Origin: Erythrocercus mccallii
Lineage: Eukaryota; Chordata; Aves; Passeriformes; Dicruridae
Direction of reading: 5' to 3'
Assembly (NCBI GenBank): GCA_013397435.1
Contig: VZRG01000766.1
Location: forward strand, 62,001-126,000
Length of the DNA stretch: 64,000 bases
Translations under genes and position numbers: made by a program
In this document: one piece after another, positions 28,263 to 40,300 of the stretch
Layout of the letters: every line of letters begins with the position of its first letter
How positions within the stretch are numbered: position 1 is the first letter of the stretch
The notes under the pieces: model-generated
The model's input: the letters and a program-made list of their open reading frames with translations, nothing else
Told to the model about the DNA's origin: nothing
Database searches by the model: none

Positions 28263-31200
28263 ACAGAAATAGATAAGAAAATCTTGACAGCTGTATAAGG
28301 TCACTTGTTATTATTTTCATGACACCACAGTAGCTCATTCTCTAGCACATTGGATGAGGTGGGGACATTTATTACTGGTGTTATTTGTAATCTGTACTTA
28401 TTTCTTATAAAATGGGCACTAACAGAGATCCACCAGTCTTGAAAAGGCACTGTGTAAATACTTATTTAGCCTATTATCAATGGTTATGGTCATGTGGGCA
28501 CATCCATATTTGTACATCTGACATGACCTCTGCATGTGGAAACCACTTTGTGAACACGCAAAGCAGCTGCTTTTGAAGTGTCATATTTTAAGTCATTTTT
28601 TTAAAAACAAATGTCAAAGGAATGCCTCCTCAAGACCCTAAAACTTAAAGTGCACATATTTTGACTAATCTCTTGCCAAAGTTTTTTTTAATTGGCTTTT
28701 TTAAAATTTAATTACCATATATAACTGCAGAAATACAAGTCAAACCACAAAAATCCCCCTATTTTACTTCACACTCATAATAAGTTGCAGTAAAACTGTC
28801 AAATGCATATTTTTTTTCAACAAATTTGGAAGCCCTCTGTCTTGAGCAGGGATTGAGACCACTCTACAAAAAAGCTATTTCCCCTAAAACCTCCTATTCT
28901 TATACTAGGAGAAAAACTTTGTGAGATTCTTGTTCTTAAAAATAGTAACAATATATGCTCACTAAAGCAGCAGGGGTGACCACAATGGTTTCCAACAAAA
29001 TATCTGACTTGTATGTGGCAAGGCATTTCCACATTTCAGCATTTTGGAGACAAAGTTTTGGGAAAGAGTTTGACCTTTGAATTACATAAACTCCAAATTT
29101 GAAATGTCTTTGGATGCTTACCATTACAATGTTCCTGAGATTCATTTCAGGAATACGAAACACACCTCATCCCTGTTGACACCCTGGGAATTAGGGATCC
29201 TCTCTGAAGTTTGGGCTAAGTTGGGCTAGCAACATCTCAGATATCAGTTACCTGCTAATGGGTTGCTACACATGATCAATTAATCCTGAATTTTTAAGTC
29301 CTTTCAATTATGAAGCTGTTGCCCACCTGATCCTGTCACTGCCTATAACATGTCCTACCACTAACTTTAATGGCCTTTGGGGTGACCCACAGGAGGAGAT
29401 TCTGGACCTGTATACAAGCCTGCCCTCAAAGATGGAAAGGAAGGACAGGCACAGCCTAACTGTGAGCACATTAGAGGTTTAACACTTTGATGGCCTGAAG
29501 GCAAAACTTGCTGTGGAAAACTCCAACCCATGGCTCTGTTGTAAAGGATATAGGGAGCAGAGGGCAGTGGGATGCCTATGAGAGTTAAGCCAATGTCCTA
29601 AGAAACAAAAAAGTACAAAACTGTGAGAAAGGGGCTTTAAAGATGAGTGATGCATGGCAACCTAAATCTACTCGAGTCAACAGCCACCAAAGATGCAGTG
29701 AAGTGTGTCATCTCTGGCTCTTCTGTAGCCCCGCATTCCTTCTGTTCAGTGGTCACAGTGAAAGCCTTACACAAACGTGGGTTTTAAACTGGTTGTGACG
29801 AGCAGCTCTCAGCAGCCACACACAGTTATCCCGGCAGAAAGAGGGAAACCCCACTGTAGGAGGTAGCAGTCGGCACCATGGCTGCAATTGGAGGGAGGGT
29901 GCCACGTGCAGTTGGAAAGGGAGTGGCCTTGGTGGCATGCTTGCCTTGGAATGGTGGCTTAGATCCCTGCCTGACATATGGATGTAAAAATAGGCAGCCT
30001 TTCCTCAGGGCCTCATTAGCAGTGGACTAAAACCTGCTCCAAGCACCAGTGCATCGATTTTTTTCCCCAAGGCTTTAAAGGTTTGTTAGTTGTCGTGTTA
30101 TGCTGCGTAAGAAGTGTAGTCCTCTAGCAACAGGACAAAACCATCCTGGATTACAGATAAGCAAGCTTGCCTGCTCCATGCTCCCCATCCTTTCTGGACA
30201 GATGAATGTGCCTCTAAACCTGTCTAACAATTACCACACATGCAGTAGTCCATGGGAAGAGAGAGTTTATCTTCTTTCTCTGAAGTGTCCTCAATGAAAT
30301 TAGTGGAAAGTAGTTTGAGCCATGGGATCTGACAAAGGTTGCAGCAGTTCCTTTCCACTACTTCTGAGGTGCAAATTCCTGGAGCGTAACACAGCACTGT
30401 GAATGGGAAGCAGAACCTCCTCAGGGTAGGGGTCCTCAGAGGAATTACTTGCATCCACACTGTCCAGCTGTTGTCTGCCAGCTGTGAATTAATGTCACAT
30501 ATCACCATTTCCGGGTCTTTAATCCACAGTCTTGTGATAGCTGTTAATGAGAGCATAGCTGTGGAAACAAAAGATAGTAACCTTTGTAGTTGAGGGCTAC
30601 TTTCTGGTTGCTTCTTTTTTTTTTTTTCCAACAAGCATGTTTCTGATTTTCACAACAAACAAACAAACCCCAATCAAAAACGACATTTGAAAAGAATGTG
30701 ACCTCTTGTCTGGTTTTGTGGATTTTGAATCCTATCTGAAATTTTGGGGAAGAGAATGGCAGTTGCAGGATCAGGAGGAATACAGCTAGGCAGAAAAACA
30801 CTCAGACTTCCTGGGAGAACGTCAGCAATTTTGAGAAATAAGTCCATTTCACTTTAACTGGCTCATGGTTTTATTTAATGCCATGCTATGTCTGTTGATC
30901 CAGGGCTATCTTTTCTAGTTAACAGCTTAACCTCAACCTAGCAAATGTGGGCTTGTGGACTTGCAGCAGCAGATGGATACCATTGTTTCAGTAAATCTTT
31001 CATAGAGTGTTTGTCTTTGTTTATAATGTGAAGGAAGGGATGCTGAAGGAATCCAGAAAACCAGAGATTTCAAGGACTTTGCAGATTACTCATAGAATAG
31101 ATGCACCACAAATCTGACTGAAGATGGTGGGTCACCCACTGTAGCTGCTGCAGCGGCCTATCTGCAGAGGTCCCTCACAGGCAGATCTTTGTGTTACTGG

Positions 31201-33970
31201 ACATCTGTGTTGCATCAGGAGGAAGAAGAAGAGGTGCAGAGCAGACAGGTTGCCCAAACTATCTTCTCTGTTTAATTGAGACCTTTGACATTAGATCAAA
31301 ATCAGTTTACTTAGATGTGATTTTTTTATGAGAGTCTGGCTGGATGTATTCATTCATTGCCCTGCATCTACCATACATGCCTTCAAGAGCTATGCAGAAA
31401 AGGCATCAGTGACTAGATAAAGATAGATAAACAATTGAGAACTGATTATAATTGCTTAAATATATTTTTTCACTCTTCTGACTTCTAAAAGAATTTTTTT
31501 TTGAAAAAAACAAGAGAAATAAATCAATCGGTGAAGGGTAATTGAAATCTTATAGTGGAAGCTAACATCATCAGCTCAAACAAAATGCAGCATAACAGCA
31601 GCCAGGTAGTCAGAGAAGACAAGAGCTGGAATGCTTCCTTCTTTGCACCCAAGTTCATTCCAGATCCAAGACTCCAACTTCTTGGTAACTGGTGCAGTGC
31701 ACCCCTAGGACCATCAAGTACAGGAGATGGCATCATCTTGTACAACAAAAAAAGCCTTGTGTCTTGGAAACCTCATTTCCAGAAAGATAAAGACAATTTC
31801 TTGCTGGGGTGTGTATGATCCTAGTTCTATTTAAGAGATGTATGGGGTGTGAACTTTTTCTCTTTCAATAGAAAAGCTTAAGTAATCATGGCCAAGGCTA
31901 AAACACTGATATCTTCTCTACAAGGCGATCATAGTCTATAGACACACTGCAATACCTCCAGCTAAACCCATCTAGATTGGGACATCCGTGAAGCAGACAG
32001 CTACAAGGCTGGATCCCAAAAGCAGGATAAGCTGTTGGAGCTCCCCTGGTCAAGAGTCATGAGCACCTTCATGGTACATGGGCCCCCCCATGTATGCTAC
32101 AGTATGCTACAGTTCAGCATCTCCCAGCCACTCACAAGGAAGAGCAAAAGCCCACTGTGGCTGCACAGGCTGCACCTGCTACATGTGATGGACTGGTGGA
32201 AGGTGATTTCAAAAGAACAGAAGTTGTTCAGAGGCCAAACGCTGTTTCTAAGTCAGTTTTCTGCTTATAAGCAGGTCACACAGATTCCACCTCAGCATGC
32301 CCTCCCTCTAAGAACCAGGGAGGCTCATTTCAGAGAGATTGATGATGGTTCTTACAAGGGGCTCAACTTGCCTTTCTATGTCCTGGAGCTGGCCATGACC
32401 CTTTATTTTTTTGGAACTGAGGCAGGTTCCTTGTTCTACCTGTCCTTGCTGAGAACAACCTCGAGGTGTCCAACAGCACCACAGTCAGGCAGTGTTCGTC
32501 ATTCCTTAAAGCAGCTGACACTGTGATATATTTTCTGTTAGGTAAAATTTAGAGGCACATTAACCTGCTTGACGGGAACAGTGAGTCACAAACAGCTCCT
32601 GAGGAGAAATGTCCTCACTGTGGAAATTGTTTCAGGATTTTTTAGGGTGCAGTTTGATATACCCACTCATTATATGTACAGTCTCACAGATATGTCCCTC
32701 CCTGCATAAAATCATAGAAATACATAACTTTCCTAGAAACACAACGGATTTTGTTGCCTGAATTTTCTAGACATTTCTGTCTCCTTTAAACAATGAAAAG
32801 GAAAACCAGCCTTGAGACACTTTCTTCATGCCCACTATTCTGCCAGTAATTTCAGAATTGTTTGGTCTACGCCATGAGGACTGGTAGTGGCCAGTGCATC
32901 TGCTCCAGAGTCAAATCAAGACTTGACAAGAAATTACCTTTTATCTGGCTGTTCTTGCATATGCCTGTTTGTCCTGCAGAGTTTCCAGTGCTGTTGGCAC
33001 TGGACTTGTATATGCTGCCACCCGTAGCTGTGGAGGGGCCTGGCTTGGCATCTTTGGTCTTTGCAGCTTGGCAGAGCAAGGGGGCAGAGGACATGGTGCC
33101 CTGGGGTCCTGGCTGTGGCACAGTGCAGGGACTCCTGCCAAGGACTGGCTCTTTCCCAGCTGGTGCACTAGTGAGACATCACCACTCAGCTGATTTCTGA
33201 AAGGCTTCCCTGGAGACAGGCCACTTCCATCAAGCCCTGAGAGGAGCTTGGGAGTGATTTGAGCATACCAGGCAGCTTGGGAAGAGCAATTGGTACTGGT
33301 TATCTCTAGTCATTTGCTTTAGAGGAGTCATTCCTAGCTGGTGATGATGGCTATTGTCAGAGATGTTTGAAATCAGTCAGTAGAACCACCAGTATCTTTA
33401 ACTTGAAAGTGACTGTAGTTGGAAAGAAATATTTTCCAAAATCTCATGTTTGCTGGTTCAGTTTCATCTTCTAGCCAGTAGCGTAGCCAAGCTGCATTAA
33501 TCACTTCTTTCCTTCTCTTGCTCTCTCTCATTCTATGTACTTGTATGGCTTTTGTCACACTCATATCTAAATGCCTTTCCCTCAAAGGAATTTGAGAGTA
33601 AAAATAACTATCTCCTTTCCTGGCTGGAGAATGCCTCCAGTTTATAGTTTCCTAAAAGAATGATGCACATAGTTTATCCCCAAAGAGCTCTATTCTTTGA
33701 CACGTGTATGTGATGGGAAAGTTACATCAAACAACAGTTGAAGGTAAAGAGAATAGGGAGAAATCCTAGGACCCAGGTCTGGTCCTAGACACAGAACAGG
33801 AATGTGATCTGTGTTATGTTTGTGTCATCTTTAATTACACCACAAATTATGCTAAGGAAATATTTACCTGCAGTAGTGTGCTTATTTAATTCAAGTGCAG
33901 GATGTTTTGGAATGTATTAGTTAATTCTGTAGGCCACTACGGAGATGTAAAATGCTATGTCTGTGCTAAA

Positions 33971-33988
33971 TAGTAGTAGTAGTAATAG
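33971..33988. repeat. (TAG)n trinucleotide repeat
   Basis: Four or five TAG units followed by a TAA variant. A short microsatellite with no other significance. Confidence 0.8.
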
Positions 33989-34482
33989 TGTGGTATTAAA
34001 GCTGAATTGAATAATACAGTAAAGATGATGCAGAGCAATTAAAAATAAACAATTTCTTCTAGTTGTTTGGGGGAACAAGCACAGGGTGATTAATGTCTCC
34101 TATAAAGAATTAGCTAACAGTTAACTGCTGTAGAGAGATTAGTATTTATTTCTTGGCAAAACCCCCTTTTATAGATAGCCCCACCCGTTAGATACTTCAA
34201 ATTAAATAGAAAAACATGTTTCTTTTTACAGATTCTTTACTGCCTGTTACTGATGCTAACAATTCCTATGGAGAGAATTGTCAATCCTAAGTACTTGAAA
34301 GTGATGCCACTATATCTGTAAAGCCTGGTAAGGTCTTGAACAGAAAGATCAGGAGACATCTGCAACTATACTTCCTATGTAAGAAAGTGCACTTTGATCA
34401 TTTTATACCTCCACTTTTCTATCTTTACAGTCAGTTCTGCCTTGTCACCCTGGCCTCTTGGAAAGTGATGCAGGACTTGGTG

Positions 34483-34506
34483 ATGATCCCATGTATGATC
34501 CCATGT
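34483..34506. repeat. 12-bp perfect tandem duplication
   Basis: ATGATCCCATGT occurs twice head to tail and is followed by a partial third start (ATCCC). Confidence 0.85.
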
Positions 34507-34650
34507 ATCCCAAATGAAAATCTCCTATTGACACCAGAAGTATATATGGAGCGGGGTGGGTGGAGGTGAACACAAAATGCAACAATAGTTTAGTCTGTGT
34601 AGCCAGTATTTTGTATTAGCAATGACACATTCTTCAGAGGAAGGTGCAAA

Positions 34651-34691
34651 GTGGATGTTTAAAAAGGTACAGTGGATGTTTAAAACAGAGT
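34651..34691. repeat. about 22-bp tandem duplication
   Basis: AGTGGATGTTTAAAA occurs twice, separated by AGGTAC. This is a local duplication in otherwise unique sequence. Confidence 0.75.
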
Positions 34692-36338
34692 GGCTGAAGA
34701 GACAGGCCTCTAGCTTGGATTTTTTGATGCTCCTTGATGCATAACTCCACTGACTGCAGCAAGTGATGAGAAGTTAACAGCACAATTAACAAATGCTTTT
34801 CATCACTCATGTATAAAAAGAGCTGAAAAACCTTAGACTACTTGTTTAGAGTAAAACATGGGTGGACTTTTACACACTATTTTCTCTTTAATGGAATTCC
34901 TACTTAGAAAAACATGCTTTTGTGTATATGCCGCTTTGCTAAGAGAAAGCATACAGCATATGAAAGAATTTTCCTTAGGTTTCTCTGATATGTAGATGGC
35001 AACATACATTGTTTCTAAGGTGGCCAAAGCCCCAGGTGATTCAAATTTGAAGGATGCAACTGAGCTGACTGATATGTGTAAGAGTGCATCTGAAATCAAA
35101 AAGCTCATCCTGAAGAGCTTTGCCATGTATTCCGTTCAGGGAAGGCAAGGAGGAACCTGCATTATTCTCTGGGAGTGCACAGCAAGCTCACCAAAATTGA
35201 ATTAAACCTCTGAAAGCAATCTTTCACCTGTTATATCTAAGTGGCTGAACCCTGTGTGAGGTTACATACAGAAAGAAGTTATTTTGCATTAGCAAAGCAG
35301 ATTAGATTTTCATATTTTACTCTTTGTTGTGACCTCGGTTATGCATAAAATCACAGCAGGTGAGAACTCATTGGGGCTTGCTCCTTAGGGAAAAATGAAA
35401 GGAGGTGTGTGATAAAACTCTTGATTCTGCCGTTATGTGAGAGAAGCCCTCACGACCTGCACTCCTCCATTCCTGCACATTGTGGCTGTGGGCCAAAGCT
35501 CTTTTAACCCCTTCCCTTGCTTAGATCACTTTTAAAATTGAAATAGCACAAAGTGCTTTCAGAGTGGACTTGACTCTTAGTTAATGTGGGCTCGGGGTCC
35601 TTGATAAAATATTTGCTACTGAACTGGCTTGATGCAATAAATAACAGGACTTTATCCTAGAATAAGGTATAGTCTGGAAACTCTCCTCAGGACTTGCCTA
35701 CATAAGAGTGTTAACATTTCAGTCCCAGGAGGTGGATCTGCAGTCCTTCATGGAGATGTTGACTTGAAGAAATCAGGATAAAGCAGAGCAGGCCCAAAGT
35801 ACAAGCACATCTAGAGTGGCATGGAATTATTAGTATAATAATATTAGTATAATAATAACCTATACCTCGGCATCAGCATTTATTAAGGTTCTTGTTACCA
35901 CGCTTCTCTCAGAAAATTTTGCCTCACTGTAAGCTCTAGCCATTCCTCAGGCCAGCTCAGAGGACCCTGGCAGCTAGTTCAGGCAGCAGGTCTAGTGGTG
36001 GGGCTTCACACTGAACCACTGGCAATTGCTTATTTTCATATATCTTCATGTCACAAGTATTCCATGCACCTGATCCTGTACCAGCAATTAAGCCAAACTT
36101 GTCACTGAGAGCAGAAATCATTTTGCTTCAGCATGAATACAATTAGTATTTCTATGTGTAAGTATTCCTTAGATGCAATCTTTCTTGGCTCCATATAATT
36201 AAGCTTGCTACTTAATAAAAACTGACTCTTCCAAACCTCATACTTCCTTAATTTAGGAATGCTCTGGTGTCTTTAAGCGATGGGGAGCTTGGCTGACATC
36301 CAGTATCTCTCATTTTGGGTGGACTTTTATAAAACACT

Positions 36339-37042
36339 TGTTATAAATGAAAAAATGCCAATCCGAATTTAATGAAAAATGAAATGGTTTTATTGATTAC
36401 AATTTCAGATAAATTTGGAAAATAGAAAAATGAGCCATGGATCCCAAAGTCCCAAGGTGCCAGCCCAGGGATCAGCACCTGGTGTCACAGAGTCCACGTC
36501 AAAGCGACACCCTCTCTGAGAAAACGAAGACGTGTTCTGCGGTGTGGTTTTATACTGTTCCTCATAGCCTGGGGCTAAGGTGTACAGTGTAGAAAATAGC
36601 TTCTTTTGGTGGAGATGAAGTCATCTGTAACTGAACAATATAGATTGAAGTGTGGTAGGGTGTCTCCAAGTTTCGGGCAGAGGCCATCTTTGTTTCCATG
36701 AGGACCATACTTGAGGCTTGACAATAGCCTTGATGGTTTCTGGACACAGATTGCTGGCCGTTCGAAGCTGAGTATCGTTATTGTTCTGCTTTCGGGAACA
36801 GCACTTAGCACCTCTCCATTGGTGAATGGGCGAGGTTGCCTGGCCAGTACACATTAATGTTCCTTATCTCTGATGCTGATGGGCGCGCCTCACCCATCTG
36901 CCGCTGCTGCTGGTAACTTGTGAGCTTTCCTGGGAAAGCCGGACTTTACACAGATACAATTTTATACAATCTTGTACAATTTAACAAAGTATTATTATAA
37001 AAATAACTTAGCACGAATTACATCATAGATTCATTTATAACA
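36339..37042 (-). mobile_element. solo LTR, family A copy 2 (class I-like ERV)
   Basis: Begins TGTTATAAATGA and ends TCATTTATAACA, a perfect 12-bp terminal inverted repeat. It is flanked by a direct CACT duplication (36335-36338 and 37043-37046), so integration made a 4-bp target duplication. It aligns along its full length with the copy at 17343-18033, including the AAATGAAATGG near its low end and TTAGCACGAATTA near its high end. On the minus strand a TATAAAA box (plus TTTTATA at 36548-36554) lies about 155 bp upstream of AATAAA (plus TTTATT at 36389-36394). This defines U3 on the right, then R, then a very short U5. No internal proviral sequence is adjacent. It carries CpG-bearing segments (36780-36900) that the other copy lacks or has lost. 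Confidence 0.87.
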
Positions 37043-37268
37043 CACTGAAGTTGACTGAAATGCAAAAGGAAAAAGAAAGAAGGGGGAAAAAATGCCACAC
37101 AAAAAACCACTTTCTTTTCCCCAAAGAAATAGATTCACGCTAGGAATTATTCCAGGAAAACTAAATCAGTTTGAATTCATACCTTTGTTTATGCCACTGT
37201 AAGTTTTCCATGTAGACAACCCCATATAGGGAAGTTACATTTTACATTATAATGAGGTTGCAATGTGC

Positions 37269-37337
37269 TAATCCCCTTGGACTGAAGCAATTATCACCTG
37301 ACTGCTAAGTGTTAAATGCTGCATTACAAGGGGATTA
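37269..37337. promoter_or_regulatory. inverted pair of TAATCC homeodomain-type sites
   Basis: TAATCCCCTTG at 37269-37279 is matched perfectly in reverse complement by CAAGGGGATTA at 37327-37337, with a 47-bp spacer. TAATCC is the core bound by K50 homeodomains (OTX, CRX, PITX, GSC). The surrounding 37240-37540 is rich in ATTA cores. The sequence shows the repeat; a regulatory role is inference. Confidence 0.3.
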
Positions 37338-40300
37338 TTCTCTCTTTTGTTCTGACTGAGGCCTGGTCTACCTACAAATTCACACTGGTTAAACGGATTC
37401 AGGAGGGAGTTTGCATTTTTCCGCCTCCCAATCAGTTATGTATTACATTAATAAAACTGGACTCAATGACAATTCCCTTGATATGCTGTAATTCAATTGG
37501 TAAAATGATTATTTCTCTGCTACCTGGCCATTTACCATTATTCTCTAGGGTCTGTTATTTGATTTCATTCACAGCACCTTTCATTTCATAGTAGGACGTT
37601 TACTCTTCCACAGCCTAGTTTTGAACTATGCATTGTAACACAGCTAAATAGTATAAATAAGGAGCGTTTGGGAATTTTCAGTCCCTGAAATGACACACAG
37701 CAAGTGTTGGTGCCACAAAAAGTAAGTCAGCAATTGGCCTTTTTTTCCCTTTATCACTCAGTGCAATCAAATAGTGCCAGGGGACAGCTGGCTGTCAAAG
37801 GTGCAGTCTTTTGAACAAGCTACAGACATCTAGGTTCCATGTCAATCTTCACAACAGTAATGAAAGGTTCTTGCCTTGAGTGTCCTGGGTAAGTTCCAGT
37901 TGTATTATTACAGTTTACATGTCTCAGGTTCCTTATGACTTATTTGTTGAAGCACTGATCACAAACTTTCTGTGCAGACATGCATCCAGTTCAGAGGCAT
38001 CCCTCTACCACTTCAGAGCAGCTTGTGGTTTAGCGATGGTGAGTGAGCTGTACCTGTGCACACACCACACACCAGCACACATCACTCCTCACCTGCAGTC
38101 TCACTGAGCACAGAAAAGGAGAGAAACACCCACTCCAGCGTGTGCTTCGGATCTTGTATCCTGAGCTGGCCCTTTGCTGTTCACTTCAAAGCTGAAAGAT
38201 GTGTCTTGGCATGAGCCTTTGCTCTGCATTCTGCTGGGTGTGTTCATAATGCTGCTGGGCACAGCCCTGACCCACTGCTCTTGAATGCATCTCCTCCTAC
38301 CTTTCTCTCCACGCTTCCTCAAGTTTGCAGACAGACATTTTTTCTGTAGCCAGGCAACTCATGACTGTATACAGTTGTATTGGACTTGCCCGACATTTTG
38401 AGAACATAGTCCTATTTGGATGAAAGACACTATATACCACCAACGTTCCCATAATTTATTAGTTGTAATGTATCCAAAGACTCCTTGAAGGCCAATTATA
38501 CTGTGCCTATTGTTCCAAGGACTTGGAAAAATTTATCTGAAGCATCTTAAATAAAAATAGAATTTTTGTGACTGTGCAAATGTTCATCATGAGTCTCAGT
38601 CCTGCAGACACTGTCAAGAAGAAAGTTAATGCCAGAAATTGTGGTAAAACCATCTTGAAACCCACTTCTTTTTCTTACTGGTAAGCTTAGACCCATGCTT
38701 AGTGCAATCTGTGTAAGACCAGCACTTTTAAAAGCAATGTATGACTCCAAATAAGCTGGTAATAAGTCATTGTTTACCTCATAGATTCCTGTTGGTTTCA
38801 TGGTGTTTACAACCCATGGATGCTACAAGTGCTGTTTTTACCCACTGGATAACCAAAATACCAGGATTCACCAAGATGTCCCGATACTGCTGTTTTTTGT
38901 GGTGACACAAACCAAAGCCCAGCCCAATTTAGATAGCAGATTAAGATGCATTTGCAGTTGTTTTGTTCCACAGGAGTATGGCAAGCTTCTGGCACTGGCT
39001 TGTCTATCATCCTGAACCATGCTACTAGAAAATCAGCATACTTGATCCCCAAACAAGCTCCAATACATCACAGTAAGTGTTTATCTGTGGTGGGTGCCTG
39101 CAAACATGCAGCAACAAGATGGCCTTCACCCCTGGCAGAGTGCCCTATTGCTGCTTCTGTGGAGAAAGTGGGAAGGAAAAAAGTAAAGGAGTTGGCAGCA
39201 CTGAAAAGAGACTGGTTGCTCGGTTATCTTTGTAAGGTCCTCCCTCCAATCCTTGTGATGGAAGTCCTTCAGTCTCTCCTCTTTGGAGGACACTAGTAGT
39301 CCATATTCTGCCCTTAGGGAGAAACCTGAGCCACCTCTGGCACAGGGAGAAGAGCAAAGGGAAACAGCCTATCTAAAGTAGCTGAAGTCAGTGAAGGCTT
39401 GTGGCAACATAAAACCAAAATCCAGCAATCCATCTGGATATTTCCTTTACCTGCATGTTTCACTACCACTATTGTTTAATTAGAAGCTGACCCTCTTCAT
39501 GTTTCTCACAAAATAAGAAGGAACTATTATTTTTTCCACAAATGTCTTGTTATTTGAATCTCATCTGGTCTAAATCTAGGTAGGAAACCTGGAAGTGTCA
39601 GCACTGCTGAAAGATTCTTACTTCTGCTGATTAATGAGGGCAAAGAAATCCTGATGAGGTCCTTGTCTTTCATCACACAATAAAGCCCAGAGTCCTATAC
39701 ATCATGTGTGGATTCCCTGAATTGCTGCCCACTTGTGCCACTTTAATGAGGAATGCATTAGTGATGGTGATCATCTTTGGCAACCAAGCACTTACCAAAA
39801 TTCTTAACTATAACAGATGGGAGAAGAGGACGGAGTAGGAAAGTCATTGAACCAGCTGTGATGGAGGCAGGAGGGAGCAGCATCTCTAAGTGATTCATAC
39901 CCCACTAGTTCAGGTCTTTCCTGGTCTTTCAGGTCTTTCCTTTCTGGCTGCTTTGCCGGTACCACCACTCTGGGAAGCCAGGCTGCTGCTGGTGTTCCTG
40001 CCAGGTAGAGAAAGTAAGAGTATATGAGGAAGTGACTGTTATTGGGGGCAGGACTTTTAGCAAGGGCAGTCATTGTCCTCATCCTGTCTATTTCTCCTGT
40101 GGCAGAAGGAGAAATAAGACTGGTTTTGCAGATTCCTACTTGCCTGGGAAACCTTTGGTCAGGCTTTGCTCCCTCCCTACGCACCCTGCTTCCCTCATAC
40201 CTTAAAACTGCTCCCCGGCTGGCTGCTGAACATTTCCAGAGCCATTTCTGCTGACTGTGGGCTATAACTAAGTGCTTTTTCCTCTAGTTTAGAGCAGGGC

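Larger units (their letters stand above)
18034..36338. other. unique noncoding sequence, no gene recognised
   Basis: 18 kb without a recognisable exon. Simple tracts include 21 T at 18980-19000, 13 A at 22636-22648, 13 T at 30615-30627 and a TAG run at 33971-33988. Short tandem duplications occur at 32091-32112 (about 11 bp), 34483-34506 (12 bp), 34651-34691 (about 22 bp) and 35829-35858 (AT-rich, 14 bp). A MIR-like fragment may lie at about 28190-28262. The larger ORFs at 26299-26787 and 32035-32526 have no domain, no good splice context and random-looking composition. Confidence 0.55.

Noticed and set aside
32035..32526. 163-codon plus-strand ORF
   Set aside because: Length is within chance for 64 kb in six frames, and no family or motif could be recognised.
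17343..37042. The two family A LTRs as the ends of one provirus
   Set aside because: Each has its own 4-bp flanking duplication (TTTT and CACT), the interval is about 18 kb, and no retroviral gene lies between them.
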